Of a DNA stretch of 64,000 nucleotides, positions 21,933-33,300 are shown piece by piece; the stretch's first letter is position 1; every line of letters starts with the position of its first letter. The notes below the pieces were generated by a model. It was not told where the DNA came from. It did not search any database and saw nothing but the letters and a program-made list of their open reading frames with translations. A program made the translations under genes and the position numbers. Source of the stretch: Oscheius onirici (taxonomy: Eukaryota; Nematoda; Chromadorea; Rhabditida; Rhabditidae); contig OW051470.1 of the NCBI GenBank assembly GCA_932521025.1, positions 9,472,501-9,536,500 of the forward strand, given 5' to 3'.

Positions 21933-22167
21933 ATGACTGACAAGAAGCTGGAGAAGAAGGCTACCAAACTGCCCCAAAGGCTCCCAAGTTCGTCACTGTG
22001 GTCGACAAGAAAAAGTTCATGTCGAAGGAGGGAAAAAAGTGACCGAGAAGCCGGAACAGAAGAAGACCGAACTGTTCGTAATGAACGATCCGGTTGACTC
22101 ACTCTCTGACCAGAAGACGAAGCCTGGAGCTAAGGAAAAGGATAAGTACAAGAGAGACAAAGAGATA
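21933..22167 (+). pseudogene. Frameshifted lysine-rich short gene
   Basis: ATG at 21933 opens MTDKKLEKKATK. Coding character then jumps frame to APKFVTVVDKKKFMSKEGKK, and again after a run of six A to VTEKPEQKKTELFVMNDPVD and onwards to TAG at 22167. Three frames, each lysine-rich and consistent in style, suggest a small basic or intrinsically disordered protein that has suffered two single-base shifts, or two base errors in the sequence. No family is recognised. Confidence 0.5.
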
Positions 22168-22356
22168 TAGAGACAGAGAGAATGAGAGAGTGTGAGTGAG
22201 AAATGTACGACTCTCGAAAAAAGTGAAGTGTGAACATGTCTCTCTAGTGTGTAATACGGAGCAACTGAACGTCTGTCTGCTGACTGTCAATATAAACAAG
22301 GTCACTGGTTCATTTTGAGGTAGAAATATACAACAAGAATGTAAAATTATGGCAAA

Positions 22357-22547
22357 TTAATCGGAATCACCGTCACTGACGATTCCCTTCAGATTTGCGA
22401 AAATGTTCGCTGTTGCACTCTCTTCTTCGTCCTCGTCCTCTTCACTGCTACTGCTGTTGCACTGGACGACGAAAGGACGTCGGGATGAGGAAGCTGCGGC
22501 TCTTTGGGCACGAGTGACCCGGGTCTCTGGAAGATAATGATATTGGA

Positions 22548-22594
<47 letters not shown>

Positions 22595-25101
22595 TAACTC
22601 ACTCTCTCCTGCTCCAATATCAAAAATTTTGTTCCTTGAGAGTTCAGCCAGCTCCGTTTCTTCCTCCTTCTTCAATTTGAATGCCTTACAAGCTTCTATA
22701 GTCAAAGTCCCCTCGATTCCCTTGGCCTGCAGTTCCGACTCGAGTTTCTTGACTCTCTGCTTCTCATTGTCCAAATCTTGAAACATTTTCTTGTAGTTGA
22801 ACCGCATTCCAGCAGCAATGACCATCTTCTTCAGACGGGCCAGGCGGACGGCGTGGGGATCACTAGTACTCTCCTTCTCTTTAGATTTTCTCTTCTCCTT
22901 CTTCTCCGAACTCTTTCTCTTTTTGGGACTCTTTTGCTGAAAGATTGGTTATACTGTCTCTGTCTCTCTGTACCTTTGGCTCGCCGTCGCGATCTTCAAT
23001 CGAGGTGTCGGTAGTCTCTCCACCCGACTCTTCCTTCTTTATGTCTTCGTTCTGGTCAGAGTCGGAGGCCGCTTCTTCCTCTTCTTTCTGAAAGATGAGG
23101 CTGTTCATTTTCAATGTTCCCGGGCATGTTTGATCTCATTTTGGAGCTCTTATAATGAAAAACACGATTAGATAATTTTCCAGGGCAAAGAGCGTGATCA
23201 GAAGAATCGGGAATTTTTTGCGGCGCGCTTTATATGACGGGTTCAAACAATTATCTTTGTTTCCTACCTTGTCCTCATTCTCAGAGCTTGATCCAGTGCT
23301 CTTCTCAACCTTTCCAGACTTCTTCCTATTCTCATCTGAATCTTCTTCCTCTGAATCTGAACCCCGTTTCTGAAACTAGCCGTCCAAAACAGATGTACCC
23401 TGAGCAAACCTTCTTCTGATCATCCTTTTTTCTCGCTTTTTCGTCGTCTTCTGAATCCGAATCCTCAGTCGTCTTTCTTAACCTTTTTTTATCGTCTTTA
23501 CTCGTCTTCTGGCTCGGTTTCTAAGCAGAACAAGATAGACGATTCAGTAGTTCGTTCTTACCGCTTTGAGAGCCTTTTCAGATTGTTTTACCCTCTCCTT
23601 CGGACCTTCCTCAGAGTCAGAGCTAGCATCTTTTCTCTTCTCCACATTCTTTTTGACTAGCTGCTGAAATATGTTGAACTGGAAAACTCAAAAAAGGTAC
23701 TTACGGATAATGGAAGCTCATCAGACTCCTTACTGGAAGACTTCTTCCTCTCGAATTTCTTCTTCGGTTTTTCTGCTTCCTCCGAGTCGGAACCTACTTT
23801 CTCAAACTAGTTATTTTACAGCAAAATTACTGTAACAAAAACCTTCTTCTTTACTGTTTTCTTTGGAGGCTTTTCATCATCCTCCGAGTCAGAATCTGCT
23901 TTTTGTTTCGGCTTCTTCGTCTTCTCACTTGTCTTCTGGCCCTTTTTGGCTATCTGCTAAAATATAACAGTCGGACTAAAGTTGGGCTACGAGTACTTAC
24001 AGCTAGTGGAAGATCGTCGGATGACTTGCTTTCAGTGTCAGAGGATTTCTTGGCCGGTTTAGATTTCTGAAATTAGGTAAGTCTGAAACAACTGTCTCTC
24101 TTTCTCTCTGACTCTGTCTCCCATTCTCCCTGTACCTTTCTGTCTCTCTGTCTATCTCTCCCTGTAACTACCTTCAATTTCCTCGACTCTTCTCCAGAAG
24201 AACTGTCTCTCTCCTTTCGTCTCTTCTGACTACTCATTGACTTTTGGACAGTTTTCTGCCCTGGCGTCTTCTTCGGAGCCTCATCGCCACTCTCATCAGA
24301 GTCCTGTAAGAAGTTTTTGTTGACAAGACCAGGCGTCTCTTTCTGTCTGTCGGGTATTTTTTTGTGGAAGCAAAATTGATATTTTCTTACTGTTCAATTG
24401 CAATTATTCTTTGTCCCGCCACCCTCCAATAAAAAACCGGAGCAAAATCTGTCTGTTAACTGGATCCGATCATCCTTTCTGTGCAGCACTTTCGGCTCAA
24501 CGTGCAAAACTGTCATTTTTCAGGACCAGAGTTGTTACATTTGGTTCGAGGCCCACTATTTGACAGACTCCTTGCTTACCTTTACAGCAGCCTCCTCTTC
24601 CTCATCCGAAGAGACTCTTTTCCTCTTCTTTGATGATTTTACCGTCAGTTTCTTCGCCTCAACTTTCTTCACAAGTTTCTTCTTTGGAGGTTCATCTTCA
24701 TCAGAATCCTGTAAAGTAACAAAAATTAGAGACTATTTTCAACGAAGAGCGGGAGAAAAGCAAAAGTTTTCTATCAGGGATTCGATCCCCTGACCTTGCT
24801 GGCCCAGCGCCGCGCCACTTGCCACTGCGCTACCGATGCAAGCCGGCGCATACAAACTGATCATCTTATGAGGACTAACAGAATTTTGAACACAGGATTT
24901 TCATACCTTTTTCTGCTTCTTCTTCGGGGTCATCTTCTTTGGTGAACTTGCGTTACTAGAAGAAACTATCCGGGCCCTTTTCTTCACCTTGATCGGACTC
25001 TCTTCCTCCTCATTCTCTGGATCAGTCACATCGCTCCCAAAGACATCTTCCAGAGCTTTTCGGGCAGTCGAAGAAGATGGTTCTTCGTCAGTCGAAGACA
25101 T
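22357..25101 (-). CDS. HIRIP3: HIRIP3-like histone H2A.Z/H2A chaperone
   Basis: About a dozen short exons. The N-terminus is MSSTDEEPSSSTARKALEDV. A long low-complexity middle is made of repeated acidic/basic blocks (SDSEEEDSD, KKPKKK), each nearly one exon. The C-terminus is conserved (exon about 22937-22603): RLKKMVIAAGMRFNYKKMFQ, ELQAKGIEGTLTIEACKAFK, then the last exon ending LKGIVSDGDSD. That end matches the HIRIP3 C-terminal region, including the terminal GIISSDGES-like tail. The family binds H2A-H2B or H2A.Z-H2B dimers in the nucleus. The N-terminal DEK_C-like domain of vertebrate HIRIP3 was not seen. The last intron contains a (GGGACA)n array and another intron holds a tRNA-like SINE. 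Confidence 0.8.
22545..22592. repeat. (GGGACA)n hexanucleotide array
   Basis: Eight tandem GGGACA units inside the last intron of the HIRIP3-like gene. Same unit and similar position (last intron of a minus-strand gene) as the array at 14990-15141. Confidence 0.95.
24772..24852 (-). mobile_element. tRNA-derived SINE copy (HIRIP3 intron)
   Basis: Minus strand: GCATCGGTAGCGCAGTGGCA with an A-box, then an anticodon-like arm, then GGTCAGGGGATCGAATCCCT with a B-box, and a tail AAACTTTTGCTTTTC. The acceptor strands do not pair. The same head and TTTTGCTTTT tail occur at 36.8 kb, so I call it a SINE rather than a tRNA gene. Confidence 0.65.
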
Positions 25102-25533
25102 TTTTCAGTTCCTGAAGGACTAAAATATGTTGTTGGGACTAGAAAAGGGAGAGTTCATGGGAAAGCGAGAAAGACTAGAAAATCGATATGGGAAAATTAA
25201 GGAGACCAAAGAAATGGTTGCGTTAGAAAGTGAAAACTCATTACAGATAAATAAAGCTTCTGCAATTTGAATTTCGCTTTTTTCGAACTCCCGCCGTTTC
25301 CAGAGACCCCGTACGCAATTGCGTTCTACGGTGTATGAGGGAAGATAGTATTCAACTACTACAGAAAGCAGTAGAGATCGGTCAACGAGGTACAATAACT
25401 AGTTTGTAAAGTTGAAAAAAAATGTTTATTTTGCGTGAAATTGTTAGAAGAGATCATAGAAGTGGTAAGTTCGAGTACTGGTCCAGTACTGGATGACGTA
25501 GACGGAGAGACAGGGGGGAGGGAGAAGTATCAT

Positions 25534-27912
25534 TCAGGAAGAGTCGCAAGGAATAGATTTTCGACGGATGTCCTGAAATGTCGGTTCAGTAAGTCTCTGT
25601 CTCTAACTATCTCAGTTACTGAGCTTGACTGTCCTCTGTCCTGACTCTCTGACTCTGTCTCTCTGCCTTTCTGACTCTCTGTCCCTCTGTCCCTCTATCT
25701 CTCAGTCTCCCCAACTCACAGCACTATTCGTCAAAATCAGATCAGCTTCTAGAAGTCTCTGAAAAGGTTCAGATCCCACTAGTTTAATCAGAAAATTCCT
25801 CCTCGCATTCCTATCGAGCTCTTTTGAATATTTACACAGTTGCATTCTGAAGCCCGTGTTCGGATTCGCCACTCGTCTTCTGGCGGTCAAGAAACCGAGA
25901 GAACCGATAAAGTTCAGGTCTGTGACGGTCGTCAGGTAGGCTGCGACGATGGTAGCGCTTCTAGAGACTCCGGCAAAACAGTGAACCAGGACTGATTCTG
26001 GAAACAGTCCTTTAATCAGAGGGACAGAGAGACAGGGACAGGTAGACATGTGCACTTGGACAGGCTGGGAAAAAAAATTGCTTTCAGTGCGGCGGGCAAA
26101 AGAAATTCAGCACGCTTTTTTTCTGGTTTTTTTTTCGTTTCCCCAGTCATTGTGAACAAATAACAGCTAGTACAGAAAAAAGTTAGACAAAAGAAGATGA
26201 ATCCGCAAAGAAAATTGAAGTTTCGTACGAAAAATACGAATTTTGTCGATTTTTTTCGCGAATTTCGTCTTATTTTTCGTTTTTCTTTGCGGTTTTGGCT
26301 TTTTTTGCTTAATTTTTTTTCTGTACTAGTTGATATTTGTTCATAATGACTGGAGAAACACAAAAACCCCAGAAAAAAAACGTGCTAAATTTCTTTCGCC
26401 CGCCGCACTGAAGGCAATTTTTTCCCAGCCGGTCCAAGCGCACATGTCTACGGACAGGGGGACAGTATGAGACTCTGGGTTGTTGAGCTGCGCGCTGCTG
26501 TCGGGCTTTGCCGCGTGGTGTAGTGGCTAAGAGGCCGGATTACAAATCCAAATATAGGGTTTCAATTCCCCCTTGTACTAAAAGGTTTTTGCTTTTTATT
26601 TTTTTTTTTGCAATTTTTGTTAAATATATAAAAAAAAAGAATTTTTGTACAAAAAAGAATTGAACTGGCCAGATATTTATTTGAAGGGGAGACAGAGAGA
26701 GAGAGAGAGACAGAAGGACATCACTCTAGACTCACCGCCTCTACATCTAGCCATGTGAATGAAGTCAATTGCTCTCTGGAAATGCTCAGTGATGTTCGTT
26801 GCGATGGAATCCACGATACGGAGTCGGAGCACATTCATTTCTCGACAGTAAACGGTGTTCGAATCAGTTTCCAGACAACAGACGATGCTCTGTAAGATGG
26901 AATATACTGGTTCGTTGTTTTACTAACGGCACAGTTTCAGACCCGATCAGCCTGTTTTTACCTGCAACCGGCCCAGTCAGCCTCCCCCAGTCGCACCCGT
27001 TTCGTTTCAACACACAATGTACATGGGGTCGGCAGAGATTGCACTGATGTCAGCTTTTCAGCTCAAAAAAAAGGTATTACCTTTTTTCGACCTCTTTGTG
27101 AGCGTTGAATAATTTTTTGGCTACGCCAAGCTGGGGTTTCCGGCTTGGCAATAAGATTATCGGTTTTCCTCTCCTCATGTCTCATACGACTGTATAGTCC
27201 ACTGATTTTAGACTGACTGCTGTCTCTCCAGACTCTTGCCTTCACAAAGCTTATCAGACTCTTCGCTACTGCCGATCTCTTCTGGATTACTCTCTCTCTC
27301 TCTCTCTCTCTTGTTTTCTCCAGACTCTGTCCTCAGGATTAGAAAGGACTCTGCTCCCTTCTCTCACCATTCTTTTTGGAAAAGTCGAGACCAACGACAC
27401 TGGGCTATTGTCTCTTTCCTCTCATTTACTCAACAATATTACAGTGCCCCGTGTCTCTCTCAAATTACTTGTTCCATACTCTCGCCTAGTGTATTCTGAA
27501 TACTGTCTCTTTTTTGGATGAATCTCTCCGGCCCTGTCTAGCTCTTCTCTCCCCAGACTATGTAGTCCTGTCTATTGCCTTCCAGACTTTCCGACTTCTA
27601 TCTAGTTTTGTTACTCCTAACTACCGTATCTTCCCTTTGGATTCCCGTCCCTCTTGTTCCTCGTCACTTGACTACTGTCTCTCCAGACTCTCTGTCCTCT
27701 CGATAACCGTCTCTTCCCAGACTACTGTATTTTCTCTAGATTCCTGTCCTTATTCCCTCTCCCAAACTCTTGACCACTGTCGCTTTCCCATGGATTACTG
27801 TCTGTGACTCTTTCTTCAAAACTCTCACCTTAATATTATTCTCCTCCAACAGAGATAGATCCTGTGATGCTCCAAAGCCTCCAACGAACAGATTGGGTAG
27901 AATTTCGTTCAT
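25534..27912 (-). CDS. Dual-specificity protein phosphatase
   Basis: 184 residues in four exons (27912-27829, 26889-26736, 25997-25720, 25572-25534), all junctions in frame. The start MNEILPNLFVGGFGASQDLS is the usual DUSP opening. LRIVDSIATNITEHFQRAID carries the general-acid loop (aspartate of IVDS). VLVHCFAGVSRSATIVAAYL is the HCxxGxSRS catalytic loop with cysteine and arginine present. TARRRVANPNTGFRMQLCKY is the conserved helix after it. AATAAA (minus) is at 25430-25425. It resembles the small atypical DUSPs (DUSP15/22 type); the substrate is unknown. The 939-base first intron is filled with pyrimidine-rich low-complexity sequence, and the second intron holds a MITE. Confidence 0.9.
26043..26450. 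mobile_element. MITE with long terminal inverted repeats (DUSP intron)
   Basis: 408 bases. Arms TAGACATGTGC.CTTGGAC.GGCTGGG followed by TTCAGTGCGGCGGGCAAAAG pair over roughly 100 bases. Flanks GGGACAGG and CGGACAGG form an 8-base duplication with one mismatch. The TAGACATG terminus resembles the 53251-53485 element. Confidence 0.8.
26508..26600 (+). mobile_element. tRNA-like sequence with SINE-type tail
   Basis: GCCGCGTGGTGTAGTGGCTA has an A-box-like block, GGATTACAAATCC an anticodon-like arm, and GGGTTTCAATTCCCCC a degraded B-box, followed by a TTTTTGCTTTTT tail. No acceptor stem is evident. It is probably a diverged SINE head, less likely a tRNA pseudogene. Confidence 0.5.
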
Positions 27913-28100
27913 GGCTAAATTTCTAGAATTTTTCCCGGCTGGGGGACATCCCCAAATCGTCGGGAATCAATACGTTTCGATGAATATAGGTTAGAATAAT
28001 AAATTATTTTTGATATATATATATATAGGGATAGGAAAATAGGGGATAGGAAAAAATTTAATTTCGCTAAAATTCAATTTTTGGCTTGGAATGTCAACTT

Positions 28101-28415
28101 CTATAGTCGATTCCAAAAAAATGGTGCATAATTCAAACCAGTCCGCCACGAACTTGCGCGGTAATTTGAACACTAAAAAATTAGACGCTATTTTCCAGCT
28201 TGGACATTTTTGTTCTGTTCCTGATAATATTTGTGTTCTCGTGTAATAAATTATACATCCCACTTCTCGCAAACCGAAAAACAGAACGAAACAGATTGAT
28301 AAACGCTGAACAAAAACAAAAAATTCCAAGTTTGAATTTCGGCATTCAAATTCCCGTGTAAATTCGTGGCGGGCTGGTTTGAAATATGCACCATTTTTTT
28401 TGGAATCGACTATAG
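28101..28415. mobile_element. Inverted-repeat element with TA-type ends
   Basis: CTATAGTCGATTCC plus AAACCAGTCCGCCACGAA on the left pairs with TTCGTGGCGGGCTGGTTT and GGAATCGACTATAG on the right, arms of about 52 bases. TA on each side of TAGTCGATTCC would fit a Tc1/mariner-type TA duplication. It lies in gene-free DNA beyond the DUSP 5' end. Confidence 0.7.
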
Positions 28416-28621
28416 GTAAAATTTCGCCTATTTCGCTGTTTTCAAGGTGAAGAAGAGGTTTTTAAGCTTTACAATGTTCTGCAAGGTTGTAAAACAGAAC
28501 AAAAACAACAACTTTGTAGTACATCAAAACTCTGCCCGCAAACTGGGCGCTGCAATGAATCCTTTACTATATGGTTTTAAAAATGCTTCTCACAGAGTGT
28601 GTCCTTTCATTTTTAACACTA

Positions 28622-28803
28622 GTGGCCGCATCCAAGATGCCCCACATGGAGTCCACGCGTGGGATTCACTCCGTGGGGACCCCACGCTGTACCCCGTGGG
28701 GTGATTTTTCTATGCATTTTGGACTCCACGGGGTTCTGCGTGGGGTGCCCGTGAAGTGAATCCCACGCGTGGACCCCACGTGGGGCATCTTGGATCCGGC
28801 CAC
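28622..28803. mobile_element. GC-rich palindromic element
   Basis: 182 bases with arms GTGGCCGCATCCAAGATGCC, CCACATGGAGTCCACGCGTG, GGATTCACT complementary to the right end. Internal GTGGGG/CCCCAC words make it almost entirely self-complementary. It is inserted in a dispersed repeat whose flanking phrase is also found uninterrupted near 28976. No target duplication was clear. Confidence 0.75.
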
Positions 28804-29131
28804 AGGTTTGAAAAAGAAGATTTTAAAGAGAGGAATGAGACAGATGGACGGGTTTGCAATTTCTAACCCAACTTTTATGGCTAAAACGTAATATTCAAGT
28901 TTAGCAATGTTCTACAAAGTTGTAGAGCAGACAAAAAGCTACAACTTTTTAGAACATGAAAACAGAGTATAGTGTGTCCTTTCATTTTTAACACCAGATA
29001 CAGTACAATTCTATGAGAGAACGAAAGCTGAGTCTTTTTTAATTATTTTTATTATAAAGAGACATCATGAGTACGAACAGTCACCGTTTTTAGATCAAAT
29101 AAGAAAACCCAACAGAATCCAGGCAGTCATG

Positions 29132-29386
29132 GGGAATATGTCTCTCGAAATTTCTTCGAACTTGGCGTCAATTTTGTGAGAGGTCAGTATAGCCCTAAGG
29201 AAGCTCAAGCAAAAATGACGCCAAGGGTTGTACGACTACTTTTGGCTAGAAATGAAAAAGCTTTTTCTCAAAATTTCTTCGAACAACCCTTGACGTCATT
29301 TTGCTGGAGCTTCCTTAAAGCTATACTGACCTCTGACAAAAATGACGCCAAGGTTTGTTCGAAGAAATTTTGAGAGACATGTTCCC
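29132..29386. mobile_element. Inverted-repeat element with AAAAATGACGCCAAGG modules
   Basis: 255 bases. The outer arms GGGAA(C/T)ATGTCTCTC...AATTTCTTCGAAC and inner arms GAGGTCAGTATAGC...AAGGAAGCTC pair across the element. The module AAAATGACGCCAAGG beside TCTCTCAAAATT also occurs in the 42106-42363 element, so the two share a module. Confidence 0.75.
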
Positions 29387-29637
29387 TCAAGTATGCGCCA
29401 GAGAGCCGAGTGCCCAAGTATTGATATCAGCCCTATCGACTAACATTATGTGTTCTCGCCTTTGGTTCTTTCACAGAATTGCACGTTACCTGATGCTACA
29501 AAAAATGGGAACAGTAAAAAGGAACTGTGGAAAGTACCTTCGGAACCATTCAGTACTGATAACAAGGTGGCAAGCAGCTTCATAGCATGTTTTCAGTGAT
29601 GTATTGATTGGACAACGTTGTGATGTACTATAGCTCA

Positions 29638-30096
29638 TTTCCAACCTTCAGCGGCAGCAATTTGAAATTTAAAGGACTTTTTCTTGGTTCCCGGCACGAA
29701 AATAGGAAAATGACGGTCTCTGCGTTGGATTTTATTCGATTTAATCCTATTTTAATGGTTTTCTAGTCGTTTTACCTTGTTTTTAACTGTATCTTTGAGC
29801 TCCGCGTAGAAACATACCTATATGATGCCAAAATCGAGAGAAAATTGCCATTTTTCAGGGATTCTGGGCGTTTGTAGTGAAAAATTAGCCATGATGAGCA
29901 AAAGTGACCTAAAACTTGTTTTCACGTCGTTTTGACAGCAAGTATGTTTTAAAAGGTGCAGAAGTCGAAAAGAAGCCCAGAATTACTAGTAAACGTTGAA
30001 AAAATACCGAAAATTCTCAAAAATAGTGATTTTCGGATTCCAAGCCAACTTTGTTCAAAATGGCGCCCAAACTAGGAAACCGCTGGAGGTTGGAAA
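29638..30096. mobile_element. Inverted-repeat-ended element, 459 bases
   Basis: Ends TTTCCAACCTTCAGCGG and, complemented, TTTCCAACCTCCAGCGG. The interior is AT-rich, does not pair and has no reading frame of note. It is a probable non-autonomous DNA transposon. Confidence 0.6.
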
Positions 30097-30385
30097 CAGA
30101 TATACAAAGTTGTTGCTTTCCCCCCACTTTTTAGCTTTCCTTACCACTCGTCCTGTACTTTGAGACTATGCTGGCCAGGGCCGTTTCTCTCTCGTCTTCC
30201 AGCACCATCCTAGGCCTTTTTTTCCAATTCTTTAAAAAAAACACAACAACACAAACTTTTAAAAAGGTATTTTTAAGAGCTTTTTACTCCAAAAAACTAG
30301 ATTTTTCATCTTTTCAAGTAGTTTCATTTCAACAACGTAAACATAACAAAAATAACAGGAAAATCAACAATTTTGAAATAAAACA

Positions 30386-33300
30386 CTATTCGGCGTCTTC
30401 TTGGGCCTGAAGGGCACGCTGAGCCTGAGCTCTGACGAGATTCTGGGACTTTTCGTCGCCGTGCTTCTCCTCAAATTCCATCCACTTTTTGTAGATTGGA
30501 CGCAACTTGTGCATGTTCAGCGAGAGACTCGATGCTCGTTCCAGGACTTGTCTGAAAATAATTTTTTAGAAAACTCTTTTTTGCTGATTGTGAGTATCTA
30601 ATTTTTGCTGATTGTGAGTATCTAGTAAAATTTCGCCATTTTCCATACATTTTCGATAAAATTATGGTGTTTTCGATACAAAAAAAAAGAAGAAGAAAAC
30701 GTACCTTGCAGTCTCAATTCCGTTGTATTTGAGCGACAGATCGGCGTAGACCATCCAGAGGTCCGTCTTTTTCGGATAAGCCGTGACGAGGCTTTCAAAG
30801 AGCGTTCTTCCGCGCTCGGCGTCTCCCTTCTGATACTCCAGCTGAGCGAAACGACAGATCAGATGGGAATCTGCAAAATGGGTCGGTTTTCTCCTCAAAA
30901 AGGTCCTTTTCAGTCAAAATGTACGTTTTTACCAGAAAAAATCAATAAATCAAGCGATTTTGGCGAAAATATAGTGAAAACTTAAAAAAGACGCACGTCT
31001 AATCTTCGGGACACTTGCCAGGGCCCTCTGGAGCAGCTCCCGGCCTTCCTGTGGCCTGTCTGTGCTCATCAGATGGTCCGCGTAGAGGTGCCAGACGTCG
31101 TCGGAAGAAGCTCGGAATTTGCGAATCATCACGGCGAAAATCTCGTTGGCTTCCTGGAAATTTGGTTTCTTTTGAGTCAAAAAACTCGGTTTTAGCTTTA
31201 AAAATAGACCAATACTCACCTCAATCTTCTCGTTAGCAATGAAGATGGCAGCCATCTGCTTGTGGACTTTCAGACTGTCAGCATTGCCGCAGGCCCGCTC
31301 GAAGATCGTTTTTGCCGTCTCGGCATCACCAAAAGCCACTTCCATGTTCAGATAGGCCGTCCACAGGTTGAACAACTCAGTTTCTTCTCTGAAATTGAAA
31401 TGTTTAAGTTTTAACCCGAAATTACGCTCAATTTGGGCTGGGTTACTGTAATCTCTACTTTTTAATCGAAATGTCTCATTTTTTGGCCGTTTTTCGTGCA
31501 AGAGTTCAGGTTAAGCTCAAATTTACAAATTACCTGTAACCGATGACGGTAAGAGCTCTCTCAGCTATGGCTCTGGCCTTTTCGAGGTCATTCTTCTCCA
31601 AAAAGTACGACATGTAGCGGATCCAGACGGCAGCCGAATTTGGCTCATTTCTCACGAGACGGTCGAAATCTTCGTCCGTTTCGACTTGATCCGTGGCAAG
31701 GACGACTTCCCGAGCTGCCAGTTCGCGTTCCTTCTCAATTTCCGTCTTTTTAGCTGAAAAATGGATATGTTTAGGCCAAATTCAGTATTTTTGGTAAGCA
31801 ATCTTAAACAATACGTCATTTTCATTTTTTTACATCATTTCGAAAAAAAAGTCTCACCTTTCTTCTTCGGCGGCCCGTCCTTTTCCTCCGCTACAGCCTC
31901 AATTTTTCCGACGGCAGCCAGTTCGTCCGGCGTGAATCCGGCATTGTCCCATTCGAAGCCCGGATCCTCGAGCGTAATTTTCTCGCCCTGCTCGGCGCTC
32001 TGAAGAATTCGAGTCGAAAGTTCAATTTTTCTCTTCAGCGAGACGGGTTTTTCTTCCTCCTTCTTTTCCTCCTAAAATGGGTCATTTTTAGGGTTTTTAA
32101 AGCTAAAAAAAAGTGACAAAAAATGACTCGAAACTGACCGCTTTCTGTTCGCTAAAGAGAACTTTTTCAAAGGAGAGATAAATCTTCTTCTTCTCCTCGT
32201 CAACGTCCTTGATCTTGACCGAGAGCACAGTGTTTAGAGGCAGCTTTTCAACGCTGAAAAATGGAGGGATTATATGGGGCTTTTCGCCTATTAAAATTAA
32301 TGAAAAAGGCTGTCTTGAAGATAATTAACTTTTTTTTATAATTTTGGGCTAAAAAACCTACAATTGTCCCTTTCTAATACTTCCGCGGATTCCCGGTCCA
32401 ATTTCCACGAGCGAGAAGTCGGGTCCGCTGTTATAGCACAAAAATCCCTGTACAGATTCTCCTTTCCTCTTGATAACTTGCTCCAGATTCGTCAACAGGG
32501 CCGTCGGTTCGCGGCTCTCCTTGTCCTTTTCGTACTGCTTAAAACGACTCTCCGTAATCACATGATAGCGTCGTGGCTCCTCGTCTCGACGGAGCGAAAA
32601 AAATCGGAAAAGTTCGCCCTTTTTGAACTTTTTCAAATGTTGCGGGACGCGCTCATAATTTTCGCTAATTCCCGTCGGTCCAAGGATGGCCTGCTGTCCG
32701 GAGGCGAGCTGGATCTGCAAATTTTTGTTTGGGTAGGAAAAGCAGCTTAAAAACTCACGGAAACGGCAAAATTGTTCTTGTTGACGTTGAGGACGCGGCC
32801 GATTAGCAGCTGACCCATGGCGAAGCTCTGAAATTTTGAATAGAGTACTGTAGCCTATGGAATCCATTCAGTGAAATTTGGCTGCGTACCTAACTTTTTG
32901 CACTCATTTTTGCGGAACAGCATAGGATACTGAGCCAAAGCACTTTTAGCCCAAAAGTACTGAATTTTAACCGTAATCTTACCTTTTCCGTCTTCGTTTT
33001 ACCCTCAGCCGTTACTGGCGTCAAATTGAGGAATACTTTTCCCTTCTTCTTCGTCACACCGTCAATTTTAGCCCGGATCATTGAGCACGTTCTCTTCTCA
33101 TCTTCCGAGCTGTTTGTCAGCTAAAAATGGCTTTTCTTAGCTCAAATTAAACAAATTTTACCAAATCGGCAGTGATTTGCTCTTTGGGAATCTGTCCTCT
33201 AGCTATCGGGTTCACAGAGACATTCACGTACATCGGGTCAGTGCTGGAGGAGACGAAACAGTTGACGACTTCTCCTTTCTTGAAATTTTCGTGTTTTCAG

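Larger units (their letters stand above)
28416..30100. other. Gene-free stretch filled with inverted repeats
   Basis: No coding exon is supported. It holds copies of the dispersed hairpin at 28470-28530 and 28898-28955 (the first broken by a 28622-28803 palindrome in its unit) and three inverted-repeat elements, listed separately. The phrase TGTCCTTTCATTTTTAACAC occurs twice (about 28600 and 28976), so the interrupted repeat unit is itself duplicated. Confidence 0.6.

Noticed and set aside
25435-25644. Plus-strand frame overlapping the phosphatase 3' end
   Set aside because: Antisense to the last DUSP exon and its 3' UTR; no homology.
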